The notes: generated by a model from the letters alone, not told the origin. 64,000 nucleotides of DNA from CF-46 sp963760735 (GCA_963760735.1 CAVXEB010000007.1:558001-622000); one strand, 5' to 3'; counted from the stretch's first letter, positions 17,558 to 26,261 are shown. Numbers and translations are program-made.

Positions 17558-17566
17558 TCGGCGATC

Positions 17567-18268
17567 ATGCGCCGTGTCATCGGCCGGCGACTCCACGAGG
17601 TGGACGTCGGCTAACTCGCCCATCGGACGGCAGACGCCGATCGAGTCCTCGTCGACCTCGGCACCGGTGACGGTCGGGTCGCCGTCGGCCTCGCTCGTCG
17701 GAGACCGACCGACTTCGTGATCGGCCTCGACGCCAGCGCCGCGGCGATGGCCGAGATGTCTCGTCGTGCCGCCCGGCCGCGGTCGAAGGGCGGCCTGCCG
17801 AACCTGCTGTTCGCCGTTTCGGCCGCCGAGTGCCCGCCCCACGACCTGTGCGGCCGAGTCGATGAGGTGACTGTCCTGTTCCCGTGGGGCTCGCTGCTGC
17901 GGGGCCTGCTTGCCCTCGATCCGGCCGCCGCCGGCGGGCTGGCGGCGCTGCTCGCGCCGGCCGGCATCGTCCGCGCGCTCGTGTCGATCGCCGACCGCGA
18001 TCGGGCGGCCACCGACCTCCGACCGCTGAGCGCAGCCGACCGCGACGACCTGGCCCGACGGTGGGCGAAGTTCGGCCTCTCGGTCGTCGCGTTCACGCCG
18101 GCATCGGACGAGGAGGTCCTCGCCTCCGGCTCCAGCTGGGGCCGCCGCCTCCGAGCGGGCGAACGAGCCCGCTCGCGCGACTCGATCACCGATCGAGCGG
18201 TCTGGCGGATCGAGCTCCGACACCAGACGCCACGGGTGTCGATTGGACGGTCCGATGACCCGCGCTAG
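17567..18268 (+). pseudogene. NpmA/KamB-type 16S rRNA (adenine-1408-N1) methyltransferase homologue with in-frame stop
   Basis: From ATG 17567 the frame encodes about 233 residues, but codon 16 is TAA (17612-17614). Beyond it the protein is intact: SAM motif VDLGTGDGR at about 30, VIGLD, SKGGLPNLLFAVSAAE, VTVLFPWGSLL and SSWGRRLRAGERAR. These blocks match the aminoglycoside-resistance A1408 methyltransferases NpmA and KamB, including the two tryptophans (FPWG and SSWGRRL) that clamp the target adenine. No start codon lies between the stop and the SAM motif; the next GTG (17717) would lose that motif. Either the gene is dead or the TAA is a sequence error. Chromosomal homologues are known in Actinomycetota and other phyla, and not all confer resistance. 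Confidence 0.78.
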
Positions 18269-18271
18269 AAT
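18243..18271 (+). promoter_or_regulatory. promoter of the C39-like protease gene
   Basis: TTGGAC at 18243-18248, 17 bases, then TAGAAT at 18266-18271, followed 9 bases later by the GTG at 18281. This is the best complete sigma-70-like promoter among the near-leaderless genes in the window. It lies inside the 3' end of the preceding methyltransferase-like gene. Confidence 0.6.
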
Positions 18272-18280
18272 CTCGCGACC

Positions 18281-19087
18281 GTGCGTCGCCTCCCGGTCCG
18301 CCGCCTGCCCCGCCCCAGCGCCCTGGTCGTCGCCGCGATCACGGCGCTGACGCTCGCGCTCACGAGCGGTCCGTCCCTCGCGCCAGCTCCGACGGTTTCC
18401 GCGGCGACCACGACGCGATTTCGCATCGACACCGCCCGCACGGGAGACTTCGTCGCCCAGGCGAACTTCGTCCAGTGCGTCGGGGCCAGCATGCAGATGA
18501 TGCTGAACATCATGAACCCACGGAACGACCGCACGGCCACCACCCAGCGACGACTCCAGTCGTTCGCGCGCGACCTCTCGGGCCCGACCCGGGAAGGATT
18601 TGCCCGGAAGGGCGCCAGCGTCCGGGGCTGGTCGGCCGGGCTCAACAAGCTGGGTGCCGGGCCGTACCGCCTCGTCGGGACGACGACGCTCGCGGAGGCG
18701 ATGCGGCTCGCCGCGGTCTCGATCCGGAACACGGGCAAGCCGGTCGGGCTCCTCGTCTGGGCCGGTCGCCACGCATGGGTGATGAGCGGGTTCGAAGCGA
18801 CGGCGGACCCCGCCAGGACCTCGACGTTCAAGGTGACGAAGGCGATCGTGATGGATCCGCTCTATCCCTACGGCTCGAGCCGCTGGGGCGCCAGCCCGAG
18901 ACCGCGCGAGGCGATCACGACGGCGACACTCGGCAAGCAGTTCGTGCCGCGCCGCCGCGGAATGTGGGCCGGCGCGGTCTCGAGCACCGAGAGCGCCGCG
19001 ACGATGAACGCCCTCGCCGGTCGCTACGTCCTCGTGCTCCCGTACCGGCTGGTCCTTCTCGCCCGCCACCGCAGCGTCGCCGCCTGA
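18281..19087 (+). CDS. secreted C39/papain-like cysteine peptidase family protein
   Basis: 268 residues. A twin-Arg-poor but clear Sec signal (basic start, then LVVAAITALTLAL, cleavage near TVSAA at about 42) directs it outside. The mature part has QANFVQCVGASMQMML, where Cys corresponds to the papain-like C39_2 nucleophile, GRHAWVMSGFE with the catalytic His, and VMDPLYP with the Asp. In most relatives the nucleophile sits in a CG(P/A)A context, here CVGA, so catalysis is likely but not certain. The start GTG 18281 follows a TTGGAC-N17-TAGAAT promoter by 9 bases, so the mRNA has almost no leader. Confidence 0.72.
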   Translation: MRRLPVRRLPRPSALVVAAITALTLALTSGPSLAPAPTVSAATTTRFRIDTARTGDFVAQANFVQCVGASMQMMLNIMNPRNDRTATTQRRLQSFARDLSGPTREGFARKGASVRGWSAGLNKLGAGPYRLVGTTTLAEAMRLAAVSIRNTGKPVGLLVWAGRHAWVMSGFEATADPARTSTFKVTKAIVMDPLYPYGSSRWGASPRPREAITTATLGKQFVPRRRGMWAGAVSSTESAATMNALAGRYVLVLPYRLVLLARHRSVAA

Positions 19088-19194
19088 CCGCGCCGCTCCG
19101 TCCGACCGATGAGCCGCGCGGCCGGCCGCCGTCTCATGACCGAAGGGCCCAGGACATCGCAACGGCGATCGGGCCGCAACAACGAGGTGCACGC

Positions 19195-19578
19195 GTGGAC
19201 CCGTGGCCCAGGAAGCTCTCCGCGATCACCCTCTTCACCGAGGATCTCGACGCGACGAAGCAATTCTACGCCGAGGTCTTCGGCGTGCCGAAGGTCCTCG
19301 AGGACAACGATTCCGCTGTCTTCGACTTCGGCAACACCCTCGTGAACCTGCTCCGGATGTCGGCGGTTCCGGAGCTGATCGACCCCGCCACGCCGGGTGA
19401 GGCCGATGCCGGTCCGAGGTTCCAGCTCACGGTCGACGTCGAGGACGTCGACGCCACGTGCGCCGAGCTGGCCCGACGAGGTGTCCAGCTCCTGAACGGC
19501 CCGATGGATCGCCCGTGGGGCGTCCGGACGGCGACCTTCCGCGACCCGGCCGGGCACGTCTGGGAGATCGCGAAGTAG
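19195..19578 (+). CDS. VOC (glyoxalase/bleomycin resistance) family protein
   Basis: 127 residues, a single VOC unit. It has two beta-alpha-beta-beta-beta halves: LSAITLFTEDLDATKQFYAEVFG, then QLTVDVEDVDATCAELARRG and the C-terminal GVRTATFRDPAGHVWEIAK (shown in parts). The final Glu in HVWEIAK is a usual metal ligand; the first-half ligand is not obvious. It could be a lyase, dioxygenase or drug-binding protein, and the sequence does not settle this. GTG 19195 has GAGG 7 bases upstream. It follows the secreted protease gene by about 105 bases. Confidence 0.85.
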   Translation: MDPWPRKLSAITLFTEDLDATKQFYAEVFGVPKVLEDNDSAVFDFGNTLVNLLRMSAVPELIDPATPGEADAGPRFQLTVDVEDVDATCAELARRGVQLLNGPMDRPWGVRTATFRDPAGHVWEIAK

Positions 19579-19603
19579 CCGACCGCGTCGGCGGAACAGG
19601 CGG

Positions 19604-19609
19604 TACCGT
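19604..19609 (+). promoter_or_regulatory. -10 box (TACCGT) of the nucleoside hydrolase, leaderless distance
   Basis: TACCGT ends 6 bases before ATG 19616. The same TACCGT hexamer, with a good -35, precedes ATG 26350. Confidence 0.45.
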
Positions 19610-19615
19610 CAGGGC

Positions 19616-20680
19616 ATGACGACGACCCCACTGATCCTCGACGTCGACACGGGGATCGACGACTCGCTTGCGCTGCTCTACGCCGCGGCCTCGCCCGAAG
19701 CGGAGATCGTCGCCGTGACCTGCGTCGGCGGGAACACCGACGCCCGGCAGGTCGAGCGGAACACCCGCGCGGTGATGGAGCTGGCCGGGCGGACGGACGT
19801 GGAGGTCTCGCTGGGACGAGAGCAGCCCCTCGTCCGGGCGGTCGAGACGACGCCCGAGACGCACGGCCCGCAGGGTCTCGGATACGCCGAGCTGCCGCCG
19901 CCGAGCCGGCCGCTCAGCGAGCGCCACGCCGCCGACCTGTTCATCGACGAGGCCCGCCGCCGGCCCGGCGAGATCACGCTCGTCACGTGCGGGCCGCTCA
20001 CGAACGTTGCGGTCGCCCTCCTGCGCGAGCCCGCCCTGCCCGTCCTGCTGAAGGGCTGGGTGCTGATGGGCGGTTCCTATCGCCATCCGGGCAACACCGC
20101 GCCGACGACCGAGTGGAACATCCACTGCGATCCCGACGCCGCGAAGATCGCGTTCTCGGCCTGGGGTGCGTCGGCGACGGCGCACGGGCACCCGCGACCG
20201 GTCGCGCTCGGGCTCGACGTCACGGAGAAGGCGAAGATCCTGCCGGACCACGTCGTCGCCCTCGCGAGGGCCGCCGGGAGCACGCCGGACGACTCGATCG
20301 CCCTCGCCCGGGGCGAGGAGCCGATGCTGGCGACGCGGTCCGTGGCGAGCAATCCGATCGTCCGCTACGTCGCCGATGCGCTGCGGTTCTACATGGAGTT
20401 CCACAGCCACTACGACGGCTTCTACGGCGCCTTCATCCACGATCCTCTGGCCGTCGCCGCGGCCCTCGATCCGGGCCTGCTGACGACCCAGCCCGTCGCC
20501 GTCGACGTCGAGCTCGGCGGGACGCTCACGACCGGCGAGACCGTGACCGACTGGCGCGGTGTCTGGGGCCGCCCGCCGAACGTCGACGTGGCGGTGGACG
20601 CCCGCGCGGACGAGTTCCTCCGTCGGTTCGTGGAGCGGGTCGGGCGGCTGGCGGCCGACCGGGTAAACGTGGCACAGTGA
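19616..20680 (+). CDS. inosine-uridine type nucleoside hydrolase
   Basis: 354 residues. It splits the N-glycosidic bond of a nucleoside. The calcium-binding motif DVDTGIDDSLAL at residues 10-21 is complete. Other active-site features are the NxDxxE-like GGNTDAR, MGGSY at about 140, TEWNIHCDPDAA (second-half Asn/Asp) and HDPLAVAAAL with the C-terminal Asp at about 280. TACCGT lies only 6 bases before the ATG, pointing to a leaderless mRNA. An ECF vitamin-type transporter begins about 100 bases downstream on the same strand, which suggests salvage of an imported nucleoside. Members of this family also act as queuosine hydrolases. Confidence 0.9.
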   Translation: MTTTPLILDVDTGIDDSLALLYAAASPEAEIVAVTCVGGNTDARQVERNTRAVMELAGRTDVEVSLGREQPLVRAVETTPETHGPQGLGYAELPPPSRPLSERHAADLFIDEARRRPGEITLVTCGPLTNVAVALLREPALPVLLKGWVLMGGSYRHPGNTAPTTEWNIHCDPDAAKIAFSAWGASATAHGHPRPVALGLDVTEKAKILPDHVVALARAAGSTPDDSIALARGEEPMLATRSVASNPIVRYVADALRFYMEFHSHYDGFYGAFIHDPLAVAAALDPGLLTTQPVAVDVELGGTLTTGETVTDWRGVWGRPPNVDVAVDARADEFLRRFVERVGRLAADRVNVAQ

Positions 20681-20783
20681 TCCCCGGAGGGATCGATCGG
20701 GCCGACGAGCGGGCTGTGGCCGCGCGGCGCGTGAAGGTGCGTGGGAGTGCCGGCGGGAGACGCCGACGACCGGAGGATGTCCG

Positions 20784-22033
20784 ATGAACCTCGAGCTGGC
20801 TCACGATCTGCCCCGAGGGCCAGACCCAGGACTGCATCCAGTCGATCCAGCTCGTCTACCTCGCGGCACTCGTCATCGGCGTCGTCGTCATCGCCGTCAT
20901 CGCCGTTCGGTCGCGTGACCTGTCGACGTCCACGCTCGTTCTGATGTCAGTGGCGATCGCGATCAACATTGCGGTCGGCGCGATCATCGTCGCTTTGCGC
21001 CTCCCGATCTACCTCGACTCGATCGGCACGGTGCTCGTTGGCGCCCTGGCCGGGCCGTGGGCCGGCGCCCTGACCGGATTGCTGGCGAACCTCATCTGGT
21101 CGATCCTGCCCGTGCCAGGCGGGGCCGGACCCGTCATCGCGTTCTTCGCGCCGGTGGCCGGCGTCATCGGCCTGATGGCTGGCTTCTGGGCGAGCCGGGG
21201 CGTGTTCCGCCTCCGGCCGAACGACACCCGGGTCGGTGGGTTCCTGGCGCTCGCGGCGGGCATCGCTGCGGCGGGCGATCGGGCTCCTCGTCGTCCAGCT
21301 GACGATCGGGATCCCCTCGCTCGACTTCGACGATCCCAACGCCACCGACAACCAGACCCGGTTCGTGCTGATCTCGGTCGCCCTGCTCGACCCTCGGCAT
21401 CGTCGTCACCTGGATCAGCGGCCGGACTGTCTTCCAGCTCGATGGCCAGCCCGATCGGGCACGAAGCTATCTGCAGGTGGCAGCCGCGTTGACGGCGGGC
21501 CTCTTGATCTTTGCGGTGATCCGCCTCCTCATCGGCCCGACGGGCTATTTCTCCGGCCTCGACGGGATCGGACCCGGACGGCGACGGCCCGCTCGGTCCG
21601 CTGTTCGGTGGGGCGAACCTGACCGGGCTGGCGTTCGCCGACCCGGGAGGCCTGATCGTGGCCCTCGGGATCGGGTTCGTCATCGCGGCGCTCGTCTGGA
21701 CGTGGGCTCGACGCGGCGAGAACGCCCGCCTGTTCCCGGTCTGGGTCGGCGGCCTCACAACCGGACTGGTCGCCGCGGCAATCTCCGCGCCGATCGCGGC
21801 TGGCGTTTTCGGCAGGCGTCACCGGCGGCGGCACTGACGCGCTGGTCGCACTGTTCCGGACGCTCGGATTGAACGTGTTCCAGTCCGCCTTCGCCCAGGG
21901 CCTGACGAGCGACCCGCTCGACAAGACGATCAGCTACACGATCGTCTACGCGATCCTGATCGCCCTGCCGATCACGGTTCGGACGATGTTCAGTCGGGGC
22001 GAGGAAACCGTGGTGGAGCCGGCGGGGGCCTAG
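20784..22033 (+). CDS. ECF transporter substrate-binding (S) component, frameshifted in this sequence
   Basis: Read across frames it is an integral membrane protein with at least six helices. Blocks are LVYLAALVIGVVVIAVIAV, LMSVAIAINIAVGAIIVALRL, the conserved LDSIGTVLVGALAGPWAGALTGLLANLI (shown by its parts), PVIAFFAPVAGVIGLMAGF and, after frame changes near 21275, 21395, 21580 and 21810, the C-terminal ISYTIVYAILIALPITVRTMF. The ATG 20784 is followed by one base too many before the natural frame (TSSWLTICPEGQ). Homology to ECF S components with the LPxYLDxIGTxL motif is clear; the ligand is not. EcfT and the double ATPase follow, completing the importer. The stop TAG is at 22031. Confidence 0.75.
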
Positions 22034-22070
22034 CCCCGCGCCACCGCCTCGGATCCGGAACGACTCGAGG

Positions 22071-22850
22071 GTGTCAGCGACCTCCGGCTATTACCGATCC
22101 GGCACGAGCTGGCTCCACCATCGGCATCCGGTGACGAAGCTGCTTGGGGTCGCGTTCGTCCTCCTGACCACGTTCATCTTGGCGCCGGTCGTCCTGGTCC
22201 CGCTCGCGGTCGGTCTGCTCCTGCTCGCCGCGTCCGCCGGGCTGCTCCGAGCATTGATCCGGGCTCTCCGGATCCCGCTCGTCCTGTTGGCCTCGATCGT
22301 CGTCGTCAATGCGCTCTTCTTTCCGGGCGCCGTTGATCGGCTGTTCTCCATAGGGCCGCTTTCGGTCACTCGAGAGGGCTTGACGTTCGGGGTCGTCTCG
22401 GCCGGACGGGTGTTCGTGGCGTTCCTCGCGTCGGTCCTCTTCCTGTTTACGACTCTTGCGGACGACCTCCTCGAGGCGCTCGTCGCGCGTGGCGCCAGCC
22501 ACCGCTTTGCGTTCGTCGTCCTGTCGGCCGTGCAGATGGTGCCGCGGATGCAAAGCCGGGCAGGCTCGATCCTCGAGGCCCAGCAGGCCAGGGGTCTCCC
22601 GATCCGCGGATCGCTCCGGGTCCGGGCGCGCGCCCTCGTGCCGTTGATCGCACCCGTCCTGTTGGGGTCGCTGATCGACGTCCGTGAGCGGACGTTCGCC
22701 CTCGAGGCGCGCGGCTTCGGGGCTCGTCGGGAGCGCAGCGCATACCGCGTCGTCGTCGATCCCCCCGGAGATCGCCTGCTGCGTTGGCTGATCGTCGTGG
22801 CGATGTTCGGAGTGGTGGTGCTCGCGGTGACGGGCGCCCTCGGCCGATGA
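22071..22850 (+). CDS. ecfT: ECF transporter transmembrane (T) component
   Basis: 259 residues with four to five transmembrane helices (for example VTKLLGVAFVLLTTFILAPVVLVPLAVGL, given here only as position 22-50, and LLRWLIVVAMFGVVVLAVTGAL at the C-terminus). The long cytoplasmic helices end in two Ala-Arg-Gly motifs, QQARGLP and LEARGFGA, that couple to the ATPases in this family. Start GTG 22071 follows a GAGG directly, with no spacing, so translation may depend on reading from the upstream gene. The stop overlaps the ATG of the ATPase gene (ATGA). Confidence 0.88.
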   Translation: MSATSGYYRSGTSWLHHRHPVTKLLGVAFVLLTTFILAPVVLVPLAVGLLLLAASAGLLRALIRALRIPLVLLASIVVVNALFFPGAVDRLFSIGPLSVTREGLTFGVVSAGRVFVAFLASVLFLFTTLADDLLEALVARGASHRFAFVVLSAVQMVPRMQSRAGSILEAQQARGLPIRGSLRVRARALVPLIAPVLLGSLIDVRERTFALEARGFGARRERSAYRVVVDPPGDRLLRWLIVVAMFGVVVLAVTGALGR

Positions 22851-24592
22851 CCGAAGTTGCGGCGGATGCCTCGGACGGGATCGCCGCCCGGGACCTGCGA
22901 GTCCGCTATCCGGGCCGTTCGACGCCGGCCCTTGCCGGGATCGACCTCGATGCGAGGCCGGGTGAGCTGCTGGGCGTCGCCGGACGAACCGGCGCCGGCA
23001 AATCGACGTTGGCGCTCGCCGTCGCAGGCTTCCTGCCACGTGTCGTCCGCGCGGCGGTCGAAGGAACACTTCGCGTGGACGGCATCGATCCCATCCGGGC
23101 GACCGCCGCCGACCTGCTCGGACGCGCCGGGATCGTGTTCGCGACGCCGGCCAACCAGCTGTCCGCCTCGAAGCAGACGGTCCGCGAGGAGCTCGCGTTC
23201 GGGCTCGAGAACCTCGGCGTCCCCCGTCCGGAGATGGATGGCCGGATCGACGATGTCCTGGACCGACTCGGGATCGCCCTCCTGGCCGATCGAGAGCCGT
23301 TCGCGCTGTCCGGCGGGGAGCAGCAGAGAGTGGCGATCGCGAGCATTGTCGCCATGGGCAGCCGCGTCCTTGCCCTCGACGAGCCGACCGCCCAGCTGGA
23401 TCCGGGCGGAACGGCGGCCGTCGTCGAGCTCCTCGTCGCGCTGGCTCGCGATGGAGCGACGATCCTTGTTGCGGAGCACGATCCCGTGGTCCTCGGCAGC
23501 CTCGACCGGGTCCTCGTGCTCAATGCCGGCCGAGTCGCGGCGAGCGCCAGACCTGGCCTCGCGCTCGGCAGCGCCGCTCTCCGGCCGATCGGCCTCGAGC
23601 CGCCGACCCTCGTCCGCCTGGCCGAGGCGGCCGGCCTGCCGCCGGGACAGGCGTTCGACGAGGACGCCATCGCCCGGGGCCTGACGAAGGGACTGGGCCC
23701 GACGGTGGTTGGGCAGGCGGCGGACCCTGGTCCCGCCTCCAGCCTCGACTGGACGGCCGTCTCGGATCGGCCATCGGTCCGGATCGAGGTCGCCGAGGTG
23801 ACCCACCGCTACCCCGGCGGCATCGAGGCCGTCCGTGGGGTTTCGCTCCGGTTCGAGCCGGGCGAGACCGTCGCGATCGTGGGCCAGAACGGGTCCGGCA
23901 AGACGACGCTCGTCAAGCACCTTGACGGCCTGCTTCGGCCGGATGCCGGACGGGTGCTGATCGACGGCAGTGACATCGCCGGCCAACCGATCCATGTTCT
24001 CGCGAGGACGATCGGCTTCGTCTTCCAGAGCCCTGACGATCAGCTGTTCCAGCGCACGGTCGAGCGCGAGATCTCGTTCGGGCCACAGACGTTGGGCGTG
24101 GAGACCGCACGCATGGCCAGGCTGATCGCCGCAGCGATCGAGGCGGCCGGCCTGGCCGACGTCCGGTCGACCAACCCGTACGACCTGGACCTGAGCCGTC
24201 GCAAGCTGGTCGCCTTGGCCAGCGTGCTGGCAATCGATCCGGCCGTGCTCATCCTCGACGAGCCGACAACTGGGCAGGACGGTGAGGGCGTCTCGAGGGT
24301 CGGGTCGATCGTGGACGCCTTCGCCAACGCCGGTCGAACCGTCTTGGCGGTCACCCACGACATGGAGTTCGCCGCGCGCCATTTCGAGCGAATCGTCGTG
24401 ATGCGGCAGGGCGAGGTCGCGCTCGATGGACCGCCGAGCCGTGTCTTCGCCGCGGACGAGGTTGAACTGCTGGCTACAACCGGTCTAATCCCACCGCCCG
24501 CCGCTCGCGTCGCGGCTCGCCTCGGGCTGATTGATGTCCCAGCGGACGCGCCCGGACTCATCAGCCTGTTGCGGAGGCGAGCCGTCTCCTGA
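22847..24592 (+). CDS. fused double ATPase of the ECF transporter (EcfA-EcfA')
   Basis: 581 residues, two ABC ATPase domains in one chain. Domain 1, about 10-240: Walker A GRTGAGKST, signature LSGGEQQRV, Walker B RVLALDEPTAQLD, switch His in VAEHDP. Domain 2, about 310-545: Walker A GQNGSGKTT, Q loop FQSPDDQLF, Walker B AVLILDEPTTGQD, switch His in VTHDME. Domain 2 has DLSRRKLVALA in place of the LSGGQ signature, so only one of the two ATP sites would have a standard signature. It powers uptake with EcfT and the S component. Start ATG 22847 overlaps ecfT. A convergent gene ends 4 bases after the stop. Confidence 0.9.
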   Translation: MTEVAADASDGIAARDLRVRYPGRSTPALAGIDLDARPGELLGVAGRTGAGKSTLALAVAGFLPRVVRAAVEGTLRVDGIDPIRATAADLLGRAGIVFATPANQLSASKQTVREELAFGLENLGVPRPEMDGRIDDVLDRLGIALLADREPFALSGGEQQRVAIASIVAMGSRVLALDEPTAQLDPGGTAAVVELLVALARDGATILVAEHDPVVLGSLDRVLVLNAGRVAASARPGLALGSAALRPIGLEPPTLVRLAEAAGLPPGQAFDEDAIARGLTKGLGPTVVGQAADPGPASSLDWTAVSDRPSVRIEVAEVTHRYPGGIEAVRGVSLRFEPGETVAIVGQNGSGKTTLVKHLDGLLRPDAGRVLIDGSDIAGQPIHVLARTIGFVFQSPDDQLFQRTVEREISFGPQTLGVETARMARLIAAAIEAAGLADVRSTNPYDLDLSRRKLVALASVLAIDPAVLILDEPTTGQDGEGVSRVGSIVDAFANAGRTVLAVTHDMEFAARHFERIVVMRQGEVALDGPPSRVFAADEVELLATTGLIPPPAARVAARLGLIDVPADAPGLISLLRRRAVS

Positions 24593-24595
24593 TCG

Positions 24596-25153
24596 TCAGC
24601 CGCGGCGGTGGAGCGAGACGACGACCAGCAGGAACGACGTCTCGAGGACGTCCACACCGGCGATCACGAGGGCGACCACGAGGGGCAGCGGGTGGCCGAT
24701 CAGCCAGCCGGAGGCGGCGGCGAACGCGGCGACCGCGAGGAACACCAGCCGCACGCCGCGGATCATGCCGGTCACGTCGCGCTCGGCGACGAGCCCGCTC
24801 CTCGCGATCGGCACGTCGGCGGCGTCCGGGTCGCCCGCCAGCCGGGTCACGGCCGTCAGCAGCAGCACGATCCCCAGCGCAACCGAGCCGCCCACGAGCG
24901 CCGCACGGATCAGCGGCGGCGGGGTGACGACCGTCGCGAGCGCGGTCGGATCCCAGCCGAGCGCCGTCCCGGCGGCGATCGCCGCCGCGCCACCCAGCAG
25001 CCACAGGAGTCGCGACGAGTCGGCGCCGTCACCGGCCCGATCGTCGTGCCGGCCGCGGTCGCCGCGCTTCGGATCGGGATCGTGCCCCGGCCCGGACTCG
25101 GTCGGGTCGGCGCCCTCCGGCCGGCGATGCCCGGGCTCGAACTCCGCGCTCAT
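24596..25153 (-). CDS. membrane protein of unknown function
   Basis: 185 residues. A polar, charged first 45 residues (rich in Gly/Asp/Arg/Pro) are followed by four hydrophobic helices: LLWLLGGAAAIAAGTAL, LVGGSVALGIVLLLTAV, LVFLAVAAFAAASGWLI and LVVALVIAGVDVLETSFLLVV. No family recognised. ATG 25153 overlaps the stop of the methyltransferase gene (ATGA), and that gene overlaps the JAMM peptidase gene, so the three form one operon read from 26252 downwards. Confidence 0.75.
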   Translation of the reverse strand: MSAEFEPGHRRPEGADPTESGPGHDPDPKRGDRGRHDDRAGDGADSSRLLWLLGGAAAIAAGTALGWDPTALATVVTPPPLIRAALVGGSVALGIVLLLTAVTRLAGDPDAADVPIARSGLVAERDVTGMIRGVRLVFLAVAAFAAASGWLIGHPLPLVVALVIAGVDVLETSFLLVVVSLHRRG

Positions 25154-25803
25154 GCGGGCGGAACCCGGGCGACCACCCACAGGAACCGGGCGTCCTGGCG
25201 GTCCTCCGGTTCGGCGACCACGTCGGCGCGCTCGACGACGAAGCCGGCCTCCTCGAGGAGCCGGAGGCTCACCCGAGCCGAGAAGTGGCTGAAGTACATG
25301 TCCACGCCGAGCCAGTCCGCCTCGATCCCGCCCGGATCGTCCTCCACGCCGAGCGACGCGATGAACCGGCCGCCGGGTCGAAGCCAGTCACGGATCCGCC
25401 GCAACAGCGTGGCCTGCTCGTCGCGCGGGACGTGGGTGAGGGAGTAGAAGGCGACGACGGCGTCCAGGCTGGCACTGGGCCACTCGAGAGTCGTCATGTC
25501 CGCCTGCCGGAAGGTGGCCTCCGGGACATTGCGGCGGGCCCGTCGCACCTGCTCCCGCGAGATGTCGATCCCGGTCAGCCGCCGGCCCGCGGCGAGCCGG
25601 GCACTCATCGGCAACCCCGCGCCGCAGCCGAGCTCGAGGACGTCCGCCCCCGCGGGGATCAGCGCGTCGGCCAGGTCGAGCGCCGCGACCCGGGCCGCCG
25701 ACGGCCGGAGCGCGCTCCACTCGAGGTAGCGATCGGCGATCGCGTCGTAGCCGGCGGCGACCACCGCCTTCGGGTCGACCGGGCCCGACACGTTCGCGGT
25801 CAC
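25150..25803 (-). CDS. SAM-dependent class I methyltransferase
   Basis: 217 residues. Motif I is VLELGCGAGLPMSARLA at about 54-70, motif II ends in GIDIS, and the acidic residue of QADMTTLEW is present. Motif IV reads LDAVVAFYSLTHVPRDEQ, with the His-rich turn common to small-molecule methyltransferases, and motif VI is LRPGGRFIASLG. The substrate is unknown. GTG 25803 overlaps the JAMM gene stop (GTGA) and its own stop overlaps the next ATG. The tight operon with a CysO-processing type peptidase may hint at sulfur or amino-acid chemistry, but this is only context. Confidence 0.87.
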   Translation of the reverse strand: MTANVSGPVDPKAVVAAGYDAIADRYLEWSALRPSAARVAALDLADALIPAGADVLELGCGAGLPMSARLAAGRRLTGIDISREQVRRARRNVPEATFRQADMTTLEWPSASLDAVVAFYSLTHVPRDEQATLLRRIRDWLRPGGRFIASLGVEDDPGGIEADWLGVDMYFSHFSARVSLRLLEEAGFVVERADVVAEPEDRQDARFLWVVARVPPA

Positions 25804-26252
25804 GACGCCCCCACCAGGATCTCGACCGGATGGATCGTGCCGTCGACGATCCGGTACGCGCCGAGGGCCGGCTCGTCCGCGGCGAGCGACACGAGGAGAT
25901 AGATCGCGTCCGGGTAGAACGCCAGCCCCACGTCGGTCGGGCTGGGCGACGCGGGCGAACGGACGTGGCTGTGGACGATCGCCCAGAACACCTCGTCGGC
26001 GTCGTCGGTCGCGATCGTCAGCCGGAGCAGGTCGTCGGGGTGGATCTCGTAGCGGTACGGCGACGCGGCCTTGTTGCGGGTCGGCTCGAAGCGGAGCGCG
26101 GTGCCACCGGCGGCCGCCGGCCGGTCGCCCACGATCAGGCCGCAGGCCTCGTTGGGGTCCTCCGCCCGGGCATGGGCCACGATCGCCTCGACGAGCGCGA
26201 CCGGCAGGTGGACGGACGGCGGCCCGGGATGGGACACGAGGGGTGACGACAT
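25800..26252 (-). CDS. JAMM/MPN+ zinc metallopeptidase, Mec-like
   Basis: 150 residues. The JAMM motif is complete: Glu in NEACGLIVGD at about 35, then HSHVRSPASPSPTD at about 94-107 giving HxH and Asp zinc ligands with the conserved Ser. Known family role: in Mycobacterium tuberculosis the Mec peptidase removes the newly formed cysteine from the sulfur carrier CysO. CysO and CysM homologues lie 3 kb away in this window, so the same job is likely. It opens its operon; TAGGAT sits 9 bases before the ATG (leaderless). Confidence 0.88.
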   Translation of the reverse strand: MSSPLVSHPGPPSVHLPVALVEAIVAHARAEDPNEACGLIVGDRPAAAGGTALRFEPTRNKAASPYRYEIHPDDLLRLTIATDDADEVFWAIVHSHVRSPASPSPTDVGLAFYPDAIYLLVSLAADEPALGAYRIVDGTIHPVEILVGAS

Positions 26253-26261
26253 CGTCAGCCC

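Noticed and set aside
20681..20783. Riboswitch between the nucleoside hydrolase and ECF S genes
   Set aside because: The 100-base gap is GC-rich with no preQ1, TPP or FMN core motif that I could identify.
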